Source: Bdellovibrio bacteriovorus | GTDB taxonomy: Bacteria; Bdellovibrionota; Bdellovibrionia; Bdellovibrionales; Bdellovibrionaceae | Assembly (NCBI RefSeq): GCF_001592755.1 | Contig: NZ_LUKF01000008.1 | Location: 1-53,848 of the forward strand | DNA length: 53,848 nt | Direction: 5' to 3' | Shown: in pieces, positions 8,927 through 17,319 of the stretch | How positions within the stretch are numbered: position 1 is the stretch's first letter | Layout of the letters: the number at the start of each line of letters is the position of its first letter | Position numbers and translations under genes: made by a program | Notes under the pieces: generated by a model | Seen by the model: only the letters and a program-made list of their open reading frames with translations | What the model was told of the DNA's origin: nothing | The model's database searches: none

Positions 8927-9496
8927 ATGAAAGCTCTCTCACTCTTGGTATTTCTGCTACTTTCGGCGTGTTCGCATTCTTCAATGAAGCACACCCACTA
9001 TGAACAATTCCCGCGCACACCCGCGACGCCATTTCTGGGGGAGGTGCTTGATTTTTATTCGACCAAACAGGCGTACGGAGAATTTTCGAACTTCGCTCTT
9101 TTCCCGGTGCGTGTCGACGATCAGTGGTGGCCTACGAGCGAACACTATTATCAAGCTCACAAATATACGGATCCAAAGATGATTGCTTGGGTGCGAAGTG
9201 CTCCAACCCCGATGGAAGCCGCCTTGCGCGGACGAGATAAAAATCTTCCCAAACGGGTCGACTGGGAGGCCCGCAAAGACGGTTTTATGGAAAAAGCCGT
9301 GCGCGATAAATTCACGCGCTATCCCGAGCTGCAAGAGCTTTTACTTTCAACCGGTGATGCAAGAATTTTTGAACACACTCAAAATGACTGCTATTGGGGA
9401 GATTGTGGAGATCGCACAGGAAAAAACAAGCTCGGATTGTTATTAGAAAAAATCAGGAGCGAACTAAAAGCCTCTTCAACTGGTGCGCAAAACTAG
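8927..9496 (+). CDS. NADAR-domain (YbiA-like) protein with lipoprotein signal
   Basis: A 189-residue protein. The first 15 residues form a lipoprotein signal (MKALSLLVFLLLSAC, lipobox LSAC, Cys15). The rest is a nearly complete NADAR/DUF1768 domain: YGEFSNFALFPV, then WWPTSEHYYQAHKY, then ALRGRDKNLP and an ending with YWGDCGDRTGKNKLG. Characterised NADAR enzymes cleave N-glycosidic bonds, in riboflavin-pathway intermediates (YbiA) or in ADP-ribosylated guanine. They act in the cytoplasm, so a membrane-anchored exported form is unusual. Its 3' end overlaps the 3' end of the convergent stress-protein gene by about 20 bases. Confidence 0.85.
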   Translation: MKALSLLVFLLLSACSHSSMKHTHYEQFPRTPATPFLGEVLDFYSTKQAYGEFSNFALFPVRVDDQWWPTSEHYYQAHKYTDPKMIAWVRSAPTPMEAALRGRDKNLPKRVDWEARKDGFMEKAVRDKFTRYPELQELLLSTGDARIFEHTQNDCYWGDCGDRTGKNKLGLLLEKIRSELKASSTGAQN

Positions 9497-10378
9497 CAGC
9501 GGACATTTTAAGTGTCCAAGAAGACTGTGAGTCGTTGAGCCCCATAACAACCGGTGCTTGATGTCTCGTACCGGAGAAGTCACTGCCGTAATCCAAATTT
9601 TATTTCGCTCAGCGTAGGTTGCTAAGGTGTACGCGACGCTTCGCTGCTCTTTAAGTATCTCCATATTGCATTCCACACCGAAGTTCTGCAATTGCTGAGC
9701 GGTCTCTAACAAAACCCTCCGCGCCTTATCGAAATTAGCTACGGGACGAAGACGCTGCCCTAATAATTTTCTTTTTCGGAGAATATGCACCAGCTGAACG
9801 CGCGCTTTTAAGGGCTCGATAATTTTGGCGAAGCGACGAAGAGCGCGAAGACTTGGAGGCTCGGAAGCATCTACTGCAAGGAGTACTGCTGGCGCAGAAT
9901 TAAATTCGTCGTGCACCGGTTCAGCAACATTGATCACTAACAATGGAACGGGAGACAGAAACGAGGCCGTAGAAGGAATTCCGCCTAAAGACCCGTGCGC
10001 GAGGTTTTGATGCCCGTGAACACCCAGGATAAGAAAATTCGTTCTCTTTTTAAAAACCCATTCAGAAATAGTGCGCACAACGTCGTCGTCGGTGGAAGTA
10101 GGCGCTTCAAGAATTTGAATATCTTGATACTCAAGTCGCTCTTTAAGTCCGGCAGCTAAAGAGTGCTCTATATCTTTGACGATTTCGTCGTGACGTTCCT
10201 TGTAAGTTTCAGAAGAAAAAGGAAAGTAACTTTTGTGAACGACAGAGACGACACAGAGTTCGTTGAGAAATCCATCTTTTTGTAAATGGCGCACTTGTTC
10301 ACAGAGGGTCTCAATTGAGCCACTTTCTCCTGCCATCGGATTTAGCGCCAGCATTCCACGTCTCATTCTTTGAAGCAT
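9476..10378 (-). CDS. Tandem universal stress protein (two UspA domains)
   Basis: About 300 residues forming two UspA-type domains. The first ends with the nucleotide-binding-like segment LGVHGHQNLAHGSLGG and the strand PLLVINV. The second begins PAVLLAVDASEPPSLRALRR and ends with WGSTTHSLLGHLKCPLLVL. Usp proteins bind ATP or other ligands and help cells endure stress; the exact role is unknown. The start at 10378 is preferred because it leaves a 112-base promoter space before the divergent mrp operon. In-frame ATGs at 10366 and 10462 are also possible. Confidence 0.85.
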   Translation of the reverse strand: MLQRMRRGMLALNPMAGESGSIETLCEQVRHLQKDGFLNELCVVSVVHKSYFPFSSETYKERHDEIVKDIEHSLAAGLKERLEYQDIQILEAPTSTDDDVVRTISEWVFKKRTNFLILGVHGHQNLAHGSLGGIPSTASFLSPVPLLVINVAEPVHDEFNSAPAVLLAVDASEPPSLRALRRFAKIIEPLKARVQLVHILRKRKLLGQRLRPVANFDKARRVLLETAQQLQNFGVECNMEILKEQRSVAYTLATYAERNKIWITAVTSPVRDIKHRLLWGSTTHSLLGHLKCPLLVLRTS

Positions 10379-10490
10379 AACACATTTCCACGGCTTCCAT
10401 GCTGCGCGTTCTATGTTCATCAACAGTGCTTGCGACACTATGACACGATTGAAAGATGACATTAAAACCAAAGATTAGAGATCATGACCT

Positions 10491-13118
10491 ATGACTTGGT
10501 GGATTCTTTCTTTCTTCGTTTATGCGCTTCTGGCTCGCTTCATCATGCGACTTCCCACCGTCGTCTGGAGGGCGCTTTTTGCCGCTCCGTTTGTTATTAC
10601 TTTTATCGAGGCCATTAGTTCTTTTTTAAATCGCCAATGGCCGGAACACCGAGATGGCCTTTGCGATTTTTTTGCCTGCATCGTCATGGGCATCGGACTG
10701 TGTGTCAGCACGTATGCCGGTGCTTACTTTTCAAAAGATGATGCGAAAAGATTCTTCCCGCTGTTTTTCTTTTTCACCGGCTCTATGCTCGGCATACTTT
10801 GGGTCGACAATATTTTCGTGTTCTTTACCTTTTGGGAAGCCACGGCCGTTTGTTCCTTTCTTTTAATCGCCTTTCATTATGAGGACAGTGACACTCGCAA
10901 AAGTGCTCGTCAGGCTTTGATTGTGAACGCCGCAGGTGGATTGGCTCTGTTAACGGCCTTTCTGATTCTCAATCAAATGACCGGAAGCACGTCTCTTGAA
11001 GAAATCATTCGGAGTCAGGATAAAAGGATCGAAAATAGTTCTCTGTTAATTTCTTTGATTGTGTTTGCAGCCATTACGAAATCAGCGCAGTTTCCTTTTC
11101 ATTTTTGGCTCCCCAATGCGATGAAAGCCCCAACACCGGCCAGCTGTTTTTTGCATTCTGCCACGATGGTGAAATTGGGAGTTTTTCTTTTAGCGCGCTT
11201 TTCTCCCCTTTTTCAAGAAACCACCTTATGGATTGTTTTGCTAGTGACCATTGGAGGTATCACTTCACTAGGTGCGCTTTTTATTTCTTTATTAAAAACC
11301 GATCTTAAGCAAATGTTTGCCTGGACCACCGTGAGTGCTTTGGGATCTATATTTATTCTTTTAGGGATTCCGCATGAATATTCCTGGAAGTCTTTTGTGT
11401 CTTATATTTTCGCGCATAGTTGCTATAAAGCGAGTTTGTTTCTCTGTGTTGGTAATATCGATAAACAGATTGGAACTCGCAGCCTTTATAGCATCAACAA
11501 TCTGACACAAAGAATGCCGCTCACCTCCATGGCGATGATTTTATCCTTGGGCTCTATGATCGGTCTTCCGTTTACTTTAGGTTTTTTAGGTAAAGAGTAT
11601 TTACTGACTTCAGCGTTGCAATTGAAAGGTGAAAACACCGTACTCTTAGTCGTCTTGGTGTGCACAGGAGCGCTTTCCATTGTCGTAGCCTACCGACTTT
11701 TAAAGTTGATCTTTAAGAAAGATGCCAGACCCAATCGCAGTCTTCGCGAGGCGCGCTTTTCAATGTGGGCTCCGGCACTGGCTTTAGCCATGGCCGGCTG
11801 GATATCAAACTTCTTTCTCAGTGATATCAACGAGTATTTTTTAAAGCCTATTGTGTCTTCGATCTTACTAAAAAGAACAGATTTAGAGCTTCAAGCTTGG
11901 ACCGGCTTTAACATGGGCCTGGTTTTAAGTATCTGTTCGTTCCTTCTGGGGGGCGTGCTATCTCATTTTTTAATTCGAAGGCTCAGTCATATTGAAATCT
12001 GGCTGCGATTTGATCAGCAGCGAAAAGAAAAAAATGAAATTTTACCTGTGTTAGCAAGCTGGTTCACGGGTGTCTTTCAAAACGGAAAACTCAGTACTTA
12101 CATATTCTGGTTGCTTCTTCCTATAGGCATTTGGACATTTTGGATGGCACTGATGCAGGAATCACTGCCGGTTCTAAAAGCTCCAAATATTTCATCCGGT
12201 CCTGAACTCTTAGCCGTCATACTTTTATTAGCTGGTCTTGTTCCATTATTAAAAAGTTCTCAGCCGCTTCTGCAAATCATGGGATTGGGACTTGTCGGAT
12301 ACGGTGTTGGCCTTTTATTTATTTTGGCCGATGCTCCCGATTTAGCTATGACTCAGATGTCCGTAGAAACAGTGTCGCTTTTAGTATTGATTTTATGTTT
12401 AAAGCCCTTGCAAACAAAACCCCTTCGGCTTCCTGAAGCCTACCAACTCGTGCGAATCGTCTTCACTGTTCTTTCGTTCTTTAGCATGCTGTGGCTCATC
12501 CCGATTTTAGAGAATGGAAAAGTTCCTTCATTGATCTCGCCCTACTTTGTTGAAAATGCCCCCACCTTGGGAAAAGGCACAAATGTCGTGAATGTCATTC
12601 TGGTCGACTTCCGCGCATTAGATACCATGGGAGAAATCACCGTTCTTAGCATCGTCGCTTTAGGCACGTCGTTTTTATTTCAAAGACATCGAAAGAGGGA
12701 AAATCCTTTTTTACCTTCGCCCATCATTGAGGTTGCGACGAAGTTTTTTATGCTGATTTTCTCTGTTCTTTCGCTTTATCTTCTGTTGCGTGGCCACAAC
12801 AATCCTGGTGGTGGATTTGTTGGCGGACTCATTTTAGCCATTGCTTTGATCTTTCATGCTTTGGTGTTTGGTGAACATTCAACAAATAGATTTTTACGGG
12901 GCCCCTCCTCTAACTGGATTTTAGTGGGATTAGGACTTTGTTTTTTCTCTGGCCTTCTGCCGGTGCTTACAAACTTTCTTCCCCCTTTTACGAGCCTCTG
13001 GTTGCCAGGCCCCATCACTCTAGGACTTCCGGTCCTTTTTGATATCGGCGTTTACTGCGTTATTGTAGGCGTGATGACCACCGTGTCCTTTGCCTTCAAC
13101 GGAAGGACTTTGCGATGA
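10491..13118 (+). CDS. mrpA: Mrp Na+/H+ antiporter subunit A fused to subunit B
   Basis: An 875-residue polytopic membrane protein. Residues about 60-410 are an ND5/NuoL-like proton-translocating domain (for example FWEATAVCSFLLIAFHYED and FHFWLPNAMKAPTPAS). The MrpA C-terminal part follows (APDLAMTQMSVETVSLLVLI, then NVVNVILVDFRALDTMGEI). The last 140 residues are an MrpB domain (LYLLLRGHNNPGGGFVGG). With the following five genes it forms the multisubunit Mrp/Mnh cation-proton antiporter, which exports Na+ using the proton gradient. The A-B fusion is known in several lineages. The next gene starts within the stop codon (ATGA). Confidence 0.95.
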   Translation: MTWWILSFFVYALLARFIMRLPTVVWRALFAAPFVITFIEAISSFLNRQWPEHRDGLCDFFACIVMGIGLCVSTYAGAYFSKDDAKRFFPLFFFFTGSMLGILWVDNIFVFFTFWEATAVCSFLLIAFHYEDSDTRKSARQALIVNAAGGLALLTAFLILNQMTGSTSLEEIIRSQDKRIENSSLLISLIVFAAITKSAQFPFHFWLPNAMKAPTPASCFLHSATMVKLGVFLLARFSPLFQETTLWIVLLVTIGGITSLGALFISLLKTDLKQMFAWTTVSALGSIFILLGIPHEYSWKSFVSYIFAHSCYKASLFLCVGNIDKQIGTRSLYSINNLTQRMPLTSMAMILSLGSMIGLPFTLGFLGKEYLLTSALQLKGENTVLLVVLVCTGALSIVVAYRLLKLIFKKDARPNRSLREARFSMWAPALALAMAGWISNFFLSDINEYFLKPIVSSILLKRTDLELQAWTGFNMGLVLSICSFLLGGVLSHFLIRRLSHIEIWLRFDQQRKEKNEILPVLASWFTGVFQNGKLSTYIFWLLLPIGIWTFWMALMQESLPVLKAPNISSGPELLAVILLLAGLVPLLKSSQPLLQIMGLGLVGYGVGLLFILADAPDLAMTQMSVETVSLLVLILCLKPLQTKPLRLPEAYQLVRIVFTVLSFFSMLWLIPILENGKVPSLISPYFVENAPTLGKGTNVVNVILVDFRALDTMGEITVLSIVALGTSFLFQRHRKRENPFLPSPIIEVATKFFMLIFSVLSLYLLLRGHNNPGGGFVGGLILAIALIFHALVFGEHSTNRFLRGPSSNWILVGLGLCFFSGLLPVLTNFLPPFTSLWLPGPITLGLPVLFDIGVYCVIVGVMTTVSFAFNGRTLR

Positions 13119-13384
13119 TTCTTTCTTTTATTTTTGCAGCAAGCATCTGGCTGATACTTTCAAGAGAATGGTTGCGAGTCATCATGGGGCTTTCGCTTCT
13201 CGGGCACGCGACGAATTTATTTATTCTGAACAGTGGGCCTCACAGCGACATGCTGCCGCAAGCTCTTATTCTTACGGCCATCGTTATCGGTTTAGCCATT
13301 CAAACAGTGCTTTTGGTTTTTGCTTACTTCGCTCGCCAGACGGAAGATATTGACGACTTGGATGACATGAAAGAGGCTGAATGA
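13115..13384 (+). CDS. mrpC: Mrp Na+/H+ antiporter subunit C
   Basis: An 89-residue NuoK-like subunit with three short membrane segments. Recognisable blocks are SREWLRVIMGLSLLGHATNL and ALILTAIVIGLAIQTVLLV, as in MrpC/MnhC. It is somewhat shorter than the usual 110 or so residues, with a reduced N-terminal helix and loop. It overlaps the stop of the mrpA/B gene and the start of mrpD by four bases on each side, indicating translational coupling. Confidence 0.93.
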   Translation: MILSFIFAASIWLILSREWLRVIMGLSLLGHATNLFILNSGPHSDMLPQALILTAIVIGLAIQTVLLVFAYFARQTEDIDDLDDMKEAE

Positions 13385-14838
13385 TTGCGGTGCTTCCTGT
13401 TGCCTTATGTTTGATCCTAGCTCTAAGCAGTTTGCTTTTAAGAAACAGCTTAAAAGCGCAACGCATGCTTGCGTCTGTGGGATCTTTCACCGTTTTGGGT
13501 TTGAGTCTTTTTATCTTCTATCAAGTTTGGAAATCGGGCCCCTTGCTGCTAGCTTTCGGCAACTGGCAACCGCCGTTTGGCATCACTTTTCGCATTGATT
13601 TATTGAGTGCGGCTCTTTTGGTCGTCTCATCGTTAATTTATTTTAGTGGGGTGTTGGTTTCTATCGGCTCCTTAAATCTTCGTGTCGAAGTGCGAGGATA
13701 CTATCCCCTTTTTCATTTTCTGATGCTGGGAATTTTGGGATCATTTTCAACGGGAGATCTTTTTAATCTCTATGTTTGGTTTGAAATTCTTTTGATGTCT
13801 TCGTTCTTCCTGGCGACGCTGCTCAAGAATAAAAATGCGGTGCAAGGCGGATTTAAATACGCCATCTTGAGCGTAATCTCTTCCTTTATTTTCCTTGGTG
13901 GCGTGGCCCTTATCTATAGCGGAACCGGTACTTTAAATTTAGATCAACTTTCTAAAATTTCTTCTTCTGTTCCCGCTTCGGCTTTTACCGTGGGATTGGG
14001 TCTATTAAGCTTTGCATTTATGATTAAAGCCGGCCTTTTTCCATTCTATTTTTGGCTTCCGGCTTCTTACCCTTATGTTGTTACCCCCATGGCGGCAGTT
14101 TTTTCAGGTCTTTTAACAAAAGTGGGCTTGTATGGTTTAGTAAGAATTCTTGCTCCTCACTTGCCGCTTTTAGATTCGTCTCTTGCTTTCTTGATTCAGG
14201 CGCTGGCACTTATTTCGATGTTGCTAGGAGTTTTAGGAGCGATTTCTCAAGACAATATGAAGGGTATTCTTTCATTTCATATTATTTCGCAAGTAGGTTA
14301 CATCGCGCTGGCTTTAGCTTTGGGAACTGGTGTTGGTTTAGCGGCTTGTATTTACTATCTTTTGCACCACATGGTTGTAAAAACGAATCTTTTTTTCGTC
14401 GTGTCCTATATCGAATCTCGCGAAAAGCGAAATCAAGTTTCTAAAATTGGCGGGCTTTTAGATCGAGATCCTTTACTGGCAATTCTATTTGCGATCCCCG
14501 CGCTTTCTTTAGCTGGTATTCCACCTCTTTCAGGTTTCTGGGCAAAGGTCTTTGCACTCAAGGCTTTACTCGCATCAAAGGAAGTTTTGGGAGTTCTTTT
14601 TAGTCTGGCTGTCAGTCTTCTCACTATGATGTCGATGCTGAAAATTTGGTTGGGGGTGTTTTTGAAGCCTTCTCCCCATTTTCATAATAATCCGAAGCCG
14701 GCACGTTGGCTTTGGTTTATAGTGCCGTTGATCTTACTTAATCTTTGGACGGTAACCATGGGTCTGTACTCCAACCAGGTATTTGAAGTGGCGCAAAAGA
14801 TATCCCGGGAACTGCGTCATGAAGGGCATCAACCATGA
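13381..14838 (+). CDS. mrpD: Mrp Na+/H+ antiporter subunit D
   Basis: A 485-residue ND2/ND4-like polytopic subunit, full length for MrpD, paralogous to the first half of MrpA. Characteristic segments are LFNLYVWFEILLMSSFFL, AGLFPFYFWLPASYPY (membrane lysine and proline-broken helix region), DNMKGILSFHIISQVGYI, and LAGIPPLSGFWAKVF. It is believed to form a second ion-translocating channel of the antiporter. Start and stop overlap the neighbouring genes by four bases (ATGA). Confidence 0.95.
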   Translation: MIAVLPVALCLILALSSLLLRNSLKAQRMLASVGSFTVLGLSLFIFYQVWKSGPLLLAFGNWQPPFGITFRIDLLSAALLVVSSLIYFSGVLVSIGSLNLRVEVRGYYPLFHFLMLGILGSFSTGDLFNLYVWFEILLMSSFFLATLLKNKNAVQGGFKYAILSVISSFIFLGGVALIYSGTGTLNLDQLSKISSSVPASAFTVGLGLLSFAFMIKAGLFPFYFWLPASYPYVVTPMAAVFSGLLTKVGLYGLVRILAPHLPLLDSSLAFLIQALALISMLLGVLGAISQDNMKGILSFHIISQVGYIALALALGTGVGLAACIYYLLHHMVVKTNLFFVVSYIESREKRNQVSKIGGLLDRDPLLAILFAIPALSLAGIPPLSGFWAKVFALKALLASKEVLGVLFSLAVSLLTMMSMLKIWLGVFLKPSPHFHNNPKPARWLWFIVPLILLNLWTVTMGLYSNQVFEVAQKISRELRHEGHQP

Positions 14839-15179
14839 TGAGGAAGTTAAAGCTCATTATCGAAATATTTTTTCTTTTTTTGCATGACTTCTTTATTGCC
14901 GTCTTCGAAGTGGCTTCGGCTTTGTTTCACCCGAATGAAGATTTACATCCCGTTATCGTGCGCATGCCGACCCGTCTAAAAAATAAAAAAGCGCTATGGC
15001 TTTTTTCTTTGATTATTTCTTTAACGCCGGGATCTTTGGTGGTGGATTTATCAAAGGACGAAAGTATTTTGTATATTCATTTTTTTCATGCCCCGGACAC
15101 GGAAAAGGCGATGACGGCTTTAAGAGTTCGTTTCGAAGCAAGGCTTTTTGAAATCTTCTCTCAAGGAGATCGAGTATGA
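14835..15179 (+). CDS. mrpE: Mrp Na+/H+ antiporter subunit E
   Basis: A 114-residue membrane subunit. The family's central block is visible as SLIISLTPGSLVVDLSKDES followed by LYIHFF. It is shorter than typical MrpE (about 160 residues), mainly at the N-terminus, which here has one helix (LIIEIFFLFLHDFFIAV). It overlaps mrpD and mrpF by four bases each, so the six genes are clearly one operon. Confidence 0.9.
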   Translation: MMRKLKLIIEIFFLFLHDFFIAVFEVASALFHPNEDLHPVIVRMPTRLKNKKALWLFSLIISLTPGSLVVDLSKDESILYIHFFHAPDTEKAMTALRVRFEARLFEIFSQGDRV

Positions 15180-15430
15180 TGTGGTTCCTTTCAGCACTTC
15201 TTATCGTGGCTTTGATATTAGGAACTCGCCGACTGCTTTTGGGGCCGACTCAAGCGGATCGCGCGGTGGTTTTTGATTTACTGACAGCTATATTAATTGC
15301 AGCGACAGTTTTAATCGCGATCGTCGTCAATGATTATAAGGTGATGAGTCTTGTGATTGTTCTTGCTGTTCTTTCCTTTGTAGGGACGTCGCTTTTTGCA
15401 TACTTTATTGAAAAGACAAAAGGATCTTGA
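15176..15430 (+). CDS. mrpF: Mrp Na+/H+ antiporter subunit F
   Basis: An 84-residue, three-helix subunit. The signature RLLLGPTQADRAVVFDLL, followed by a helix and AVLSFVGTSLFAYFIEK, is typical of MrpF/MnhF. A good Shine-Dalgarno (AGGAG) precedes the ATG. Its stop codon overlaps the ATG of mrpG by one base. Confidence 0.92.
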   Translation: MMWFLSALLIVALILGTRRLLLGPTQADRAVVFDLLTAILIAATVLIAIVVNDYKVMSLVIVLAVLSFVGTSLFAYFIEKTKGS

Positions 15431-15789
15431 TGGAGACTTTGGTTGATGTTCTTCTTTTTCTTGGCGCTATCTCGATTCTTCTTGCTGCCGTCGGTGCAAT
15501 GAAGTTTCCCGACACGTTAACTCGCATTGCCGCTATTACAAAGGCTTCGACTCTCGGTTCGGTTTGTTTTTGTTTGGGCGGCGCTTTGCACTTTTGGCAT
15601 TGGGAAACGACCGCCCTTCTTATTGCGTCCTCTGTGATATTGGCGCTGGGGATTCCTATTAGCTCTCACTTAATCAGTCGAAGCCGCGTGAAAGAGGGAT
15701 CGCATCCTCACCCTCTTTATTTAAAAAGAAATGACCATGAATTGGATTTTACTGCAAACAAGCCACCGCCCGCTTCGCGTTCAGATTAG
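15430..15789 (+). CDS. mrpG: Mrp Na+/H+ antiporter subunit G
   Basis: A 119-residue subunit with three membrane helices and the MrpG signature GAMKFPDTLTRIAAITKAST. It is the last gene of the antiporter operon. ATG at 15430 is the start; it overlaps the preceding TGA. The C-terminal 15 or so codons overlap the 3' end of the convergent PilW-like gene by 41 bases, and no terminator hairpin is seen between the two units. Confidence 0.92.
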   Translation: METLVDVLLFLGAISILLAAVGAMKFPDTLTRIAAITKASTLGSVCFCLGGALHFWHWETTALLIASSVILALGIPISSHLISRSRVKEGSHPHPLYLKRNDHELDFTANKPPPASRSD

Positions 15790-16831
15790 GGGCGAAGATG
15801 GTTCTTGCCCGAGTCACGTTGTTTTTGGTGACATTGCTGCTTGTGGCAGCGCCCGTCTGATTTCTTAAAGGCAAGGACGCTTTCAATTCAAGAAAGACTG
15901 AATTTACGCAGTAACCATTGGGATCGCTGACGGTATCATCCATAAAGTTCGCAGGATCCACGCGAACACCTTTTCTGGTGCCAAGATACTTTACCACAAA
16001 AGAGCTCACGTTAAACTCGGAAGGGCGATTTTGTAGCAAGATCGACACTTTATTAGTTAAAGGCTCTATTTTGATTAAATTTAAATCGGTCTTACGAAGA
16101 CACACTATCACCGTTGATGATTCATACACCTCGCTGCTAGTGACAAAAACCGAGGACTTTTTTTGAACAGTGGCCCCTTGAGCATTCTTGGGCATTTTTA
16201 GAAAGACACTGGCATAATTAAATCGGATTGGATTCCCATTGGCGTCTGTTTTCGGAAGACCATCATAGGGGTCTTTCGCAGAATTTAAGTTCATCGTTAC
16301 AGCTCCGACTTCATAACGTCGAATGAAGCGACGGTCGGCATCGACTAAAGAAATTTCTGTGGGCGCTTTTCCGGATTGAAACAATGAAGACATCGTCGCA
16401 TCTGCGGAAACACGCAGCTCATTAGCCTCACCCGTTTTATCCGCATCCCCACTTTCAGACCAAGCTCGCAGAGTCCGTTCCGATCGTAAGACTCGGTCCA
16501 ATGTCGTGTATCGAAAAACGGAATGAGTTGCATCCGCTAGGCATTCTTCCGGAGCCTCTTGAGGTTTCAAAGAACTCAATCCGAAATAAAGACCGTCATT
16601 GGCCGATAAAAGATCTTCAGTAGGCTCTAAACGGACGATGTTGCGCACGTCATTTTCGACATTCTTAATCGCCAATGACATGTCGATTTGTGCGGCACTC
16701 CAGTCGTCGAGATTCTTCTTTTCTGAAAAGAAATAATAGATGACCTGCACCGTACCAGCAATCACCAAAGCTGCCAGCGACACGGCTAAAAGAAGTTCAA
16801 TCATTGTAAATCCGCGACTTGATTTCTTCAT
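15749..16831 (-). CDS. Prepilin-type protein, PilW-like
   Basis: A 360-residue protein with a type IV prepilin N-terminus, KKSSRGFTMIELLLAVSLAA. It has a short basic leader, the Gly-Phe cleavage site for PilD-type peptidase and Glu5 of the mature protein, followed by a hydrophobic helix. The long C-terminal part is globular and resembles PilW-type minor pilins, which prime pilus or pseudopilus assembly at the inner membrane. It follows the PilV-like gene with an ATGA-type overlap. Tail-to-tail overlap with mrpG is noted there. Confidence 0.85.
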   Translation of the reverse strand: MKKSSRGFTMIELLLAVSLAALVIAGTVQVIYYFFSEKKNLDDWSAAQIDMSLAIKNVENDVRNIVRLEPTEDLLSANDGLYFGLSSLKPQEAPEECLADATHSVFRYTTLDRVLRSERTLRAWSESGDADKTGEANELRVSADATMSSLFQSGKAPTEISLVDADRRFIRRYEVGAVTMNLNSAKDPYDGLPKTDANGNPIRFNYASVFLKMPKNAQGATVQKKSSVFVTSSEVYESSTVIVCLRKTDLNLIKIEPLTNKVSILLQNRPSEFNVSSFVVKYLGTRKGVRVDPANFMDDTVSDPNGYCVNSVFLELKASLPLRNQTGAATSSNVTKNNVTRARTIFAPNLNAKRAVACLQ

Positions 16832-17319
16832 CGTTTAAAAATCACAATCTGATTGGTAAGAATGGTTTTACCTTCACCGTCGCTCCAGCCCCAGACTTTC
16901 AAAGTGACTTTGCGTAAAGTGTCTGAGTATTTAGGAAGTTTTAAAGAAGACGAACTGAAGGACGCTTCTATCGATGAAGCTGGCAAAACTTCCCAACCCA
17001 CGAAAACTTGATTTGCGGAAAGCGATGGCTGTGGACACTCGGAAGAATTCAGGTCGACGACCGATTCTGACAAAAAGGTTTTATCCGTTTTATAAATACG
17101 CATCAGGCATTTTCCGATGGGAACAATATCCCCGATCTGCAAACCTTTCAGTTCAATCACGTTATCGGTAAGAAGCTCTTTAAGAACAATCGCTCGATCG
17201 ACATGCGTGACGTGTTTACGCGAAGTAAGAACGAAGAACAAAAAGATAGAAACACCAATGACCGAAATTCCAATGGCCATAAGGACTTCTATTAAAGTCA
17301 TACCTCTTGAATTCATCAT
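16828..17319 (-). CDS. Prepilin-type protein, PilV-like minor pilin
   Basis: A 163-residue minor-pilin-like protein with the class III signal MNSRGMTLIEVLMAIGISV (Gly-Met cleavage, Glu at +5) and a C-terminal beta-rich domain. Minor pilins of this type (PilV/FimT/GspI group) form the tip complex that starts pilus assembly. Its ATG overlaps the stop of the upstream 857-residue gene (ATGA), and AAGGA lies 7 bases before it. Confidence 0.85.
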   Translation of the reverse strand: MMNSRGMTLIEVLMAIGISVIGVSIFLFFVLTSRKHVTHVDRAIVLKELLTDNVIELKGLQIGDIVPIGKCLMRIYKTDKTFLSESVVDLNSSECPQPSLSANQVFVGWEVLPASSIEASFSSSSLKLPKYSDTLRKVTLKVWGWSDGEGKTILTNQIVIFKR

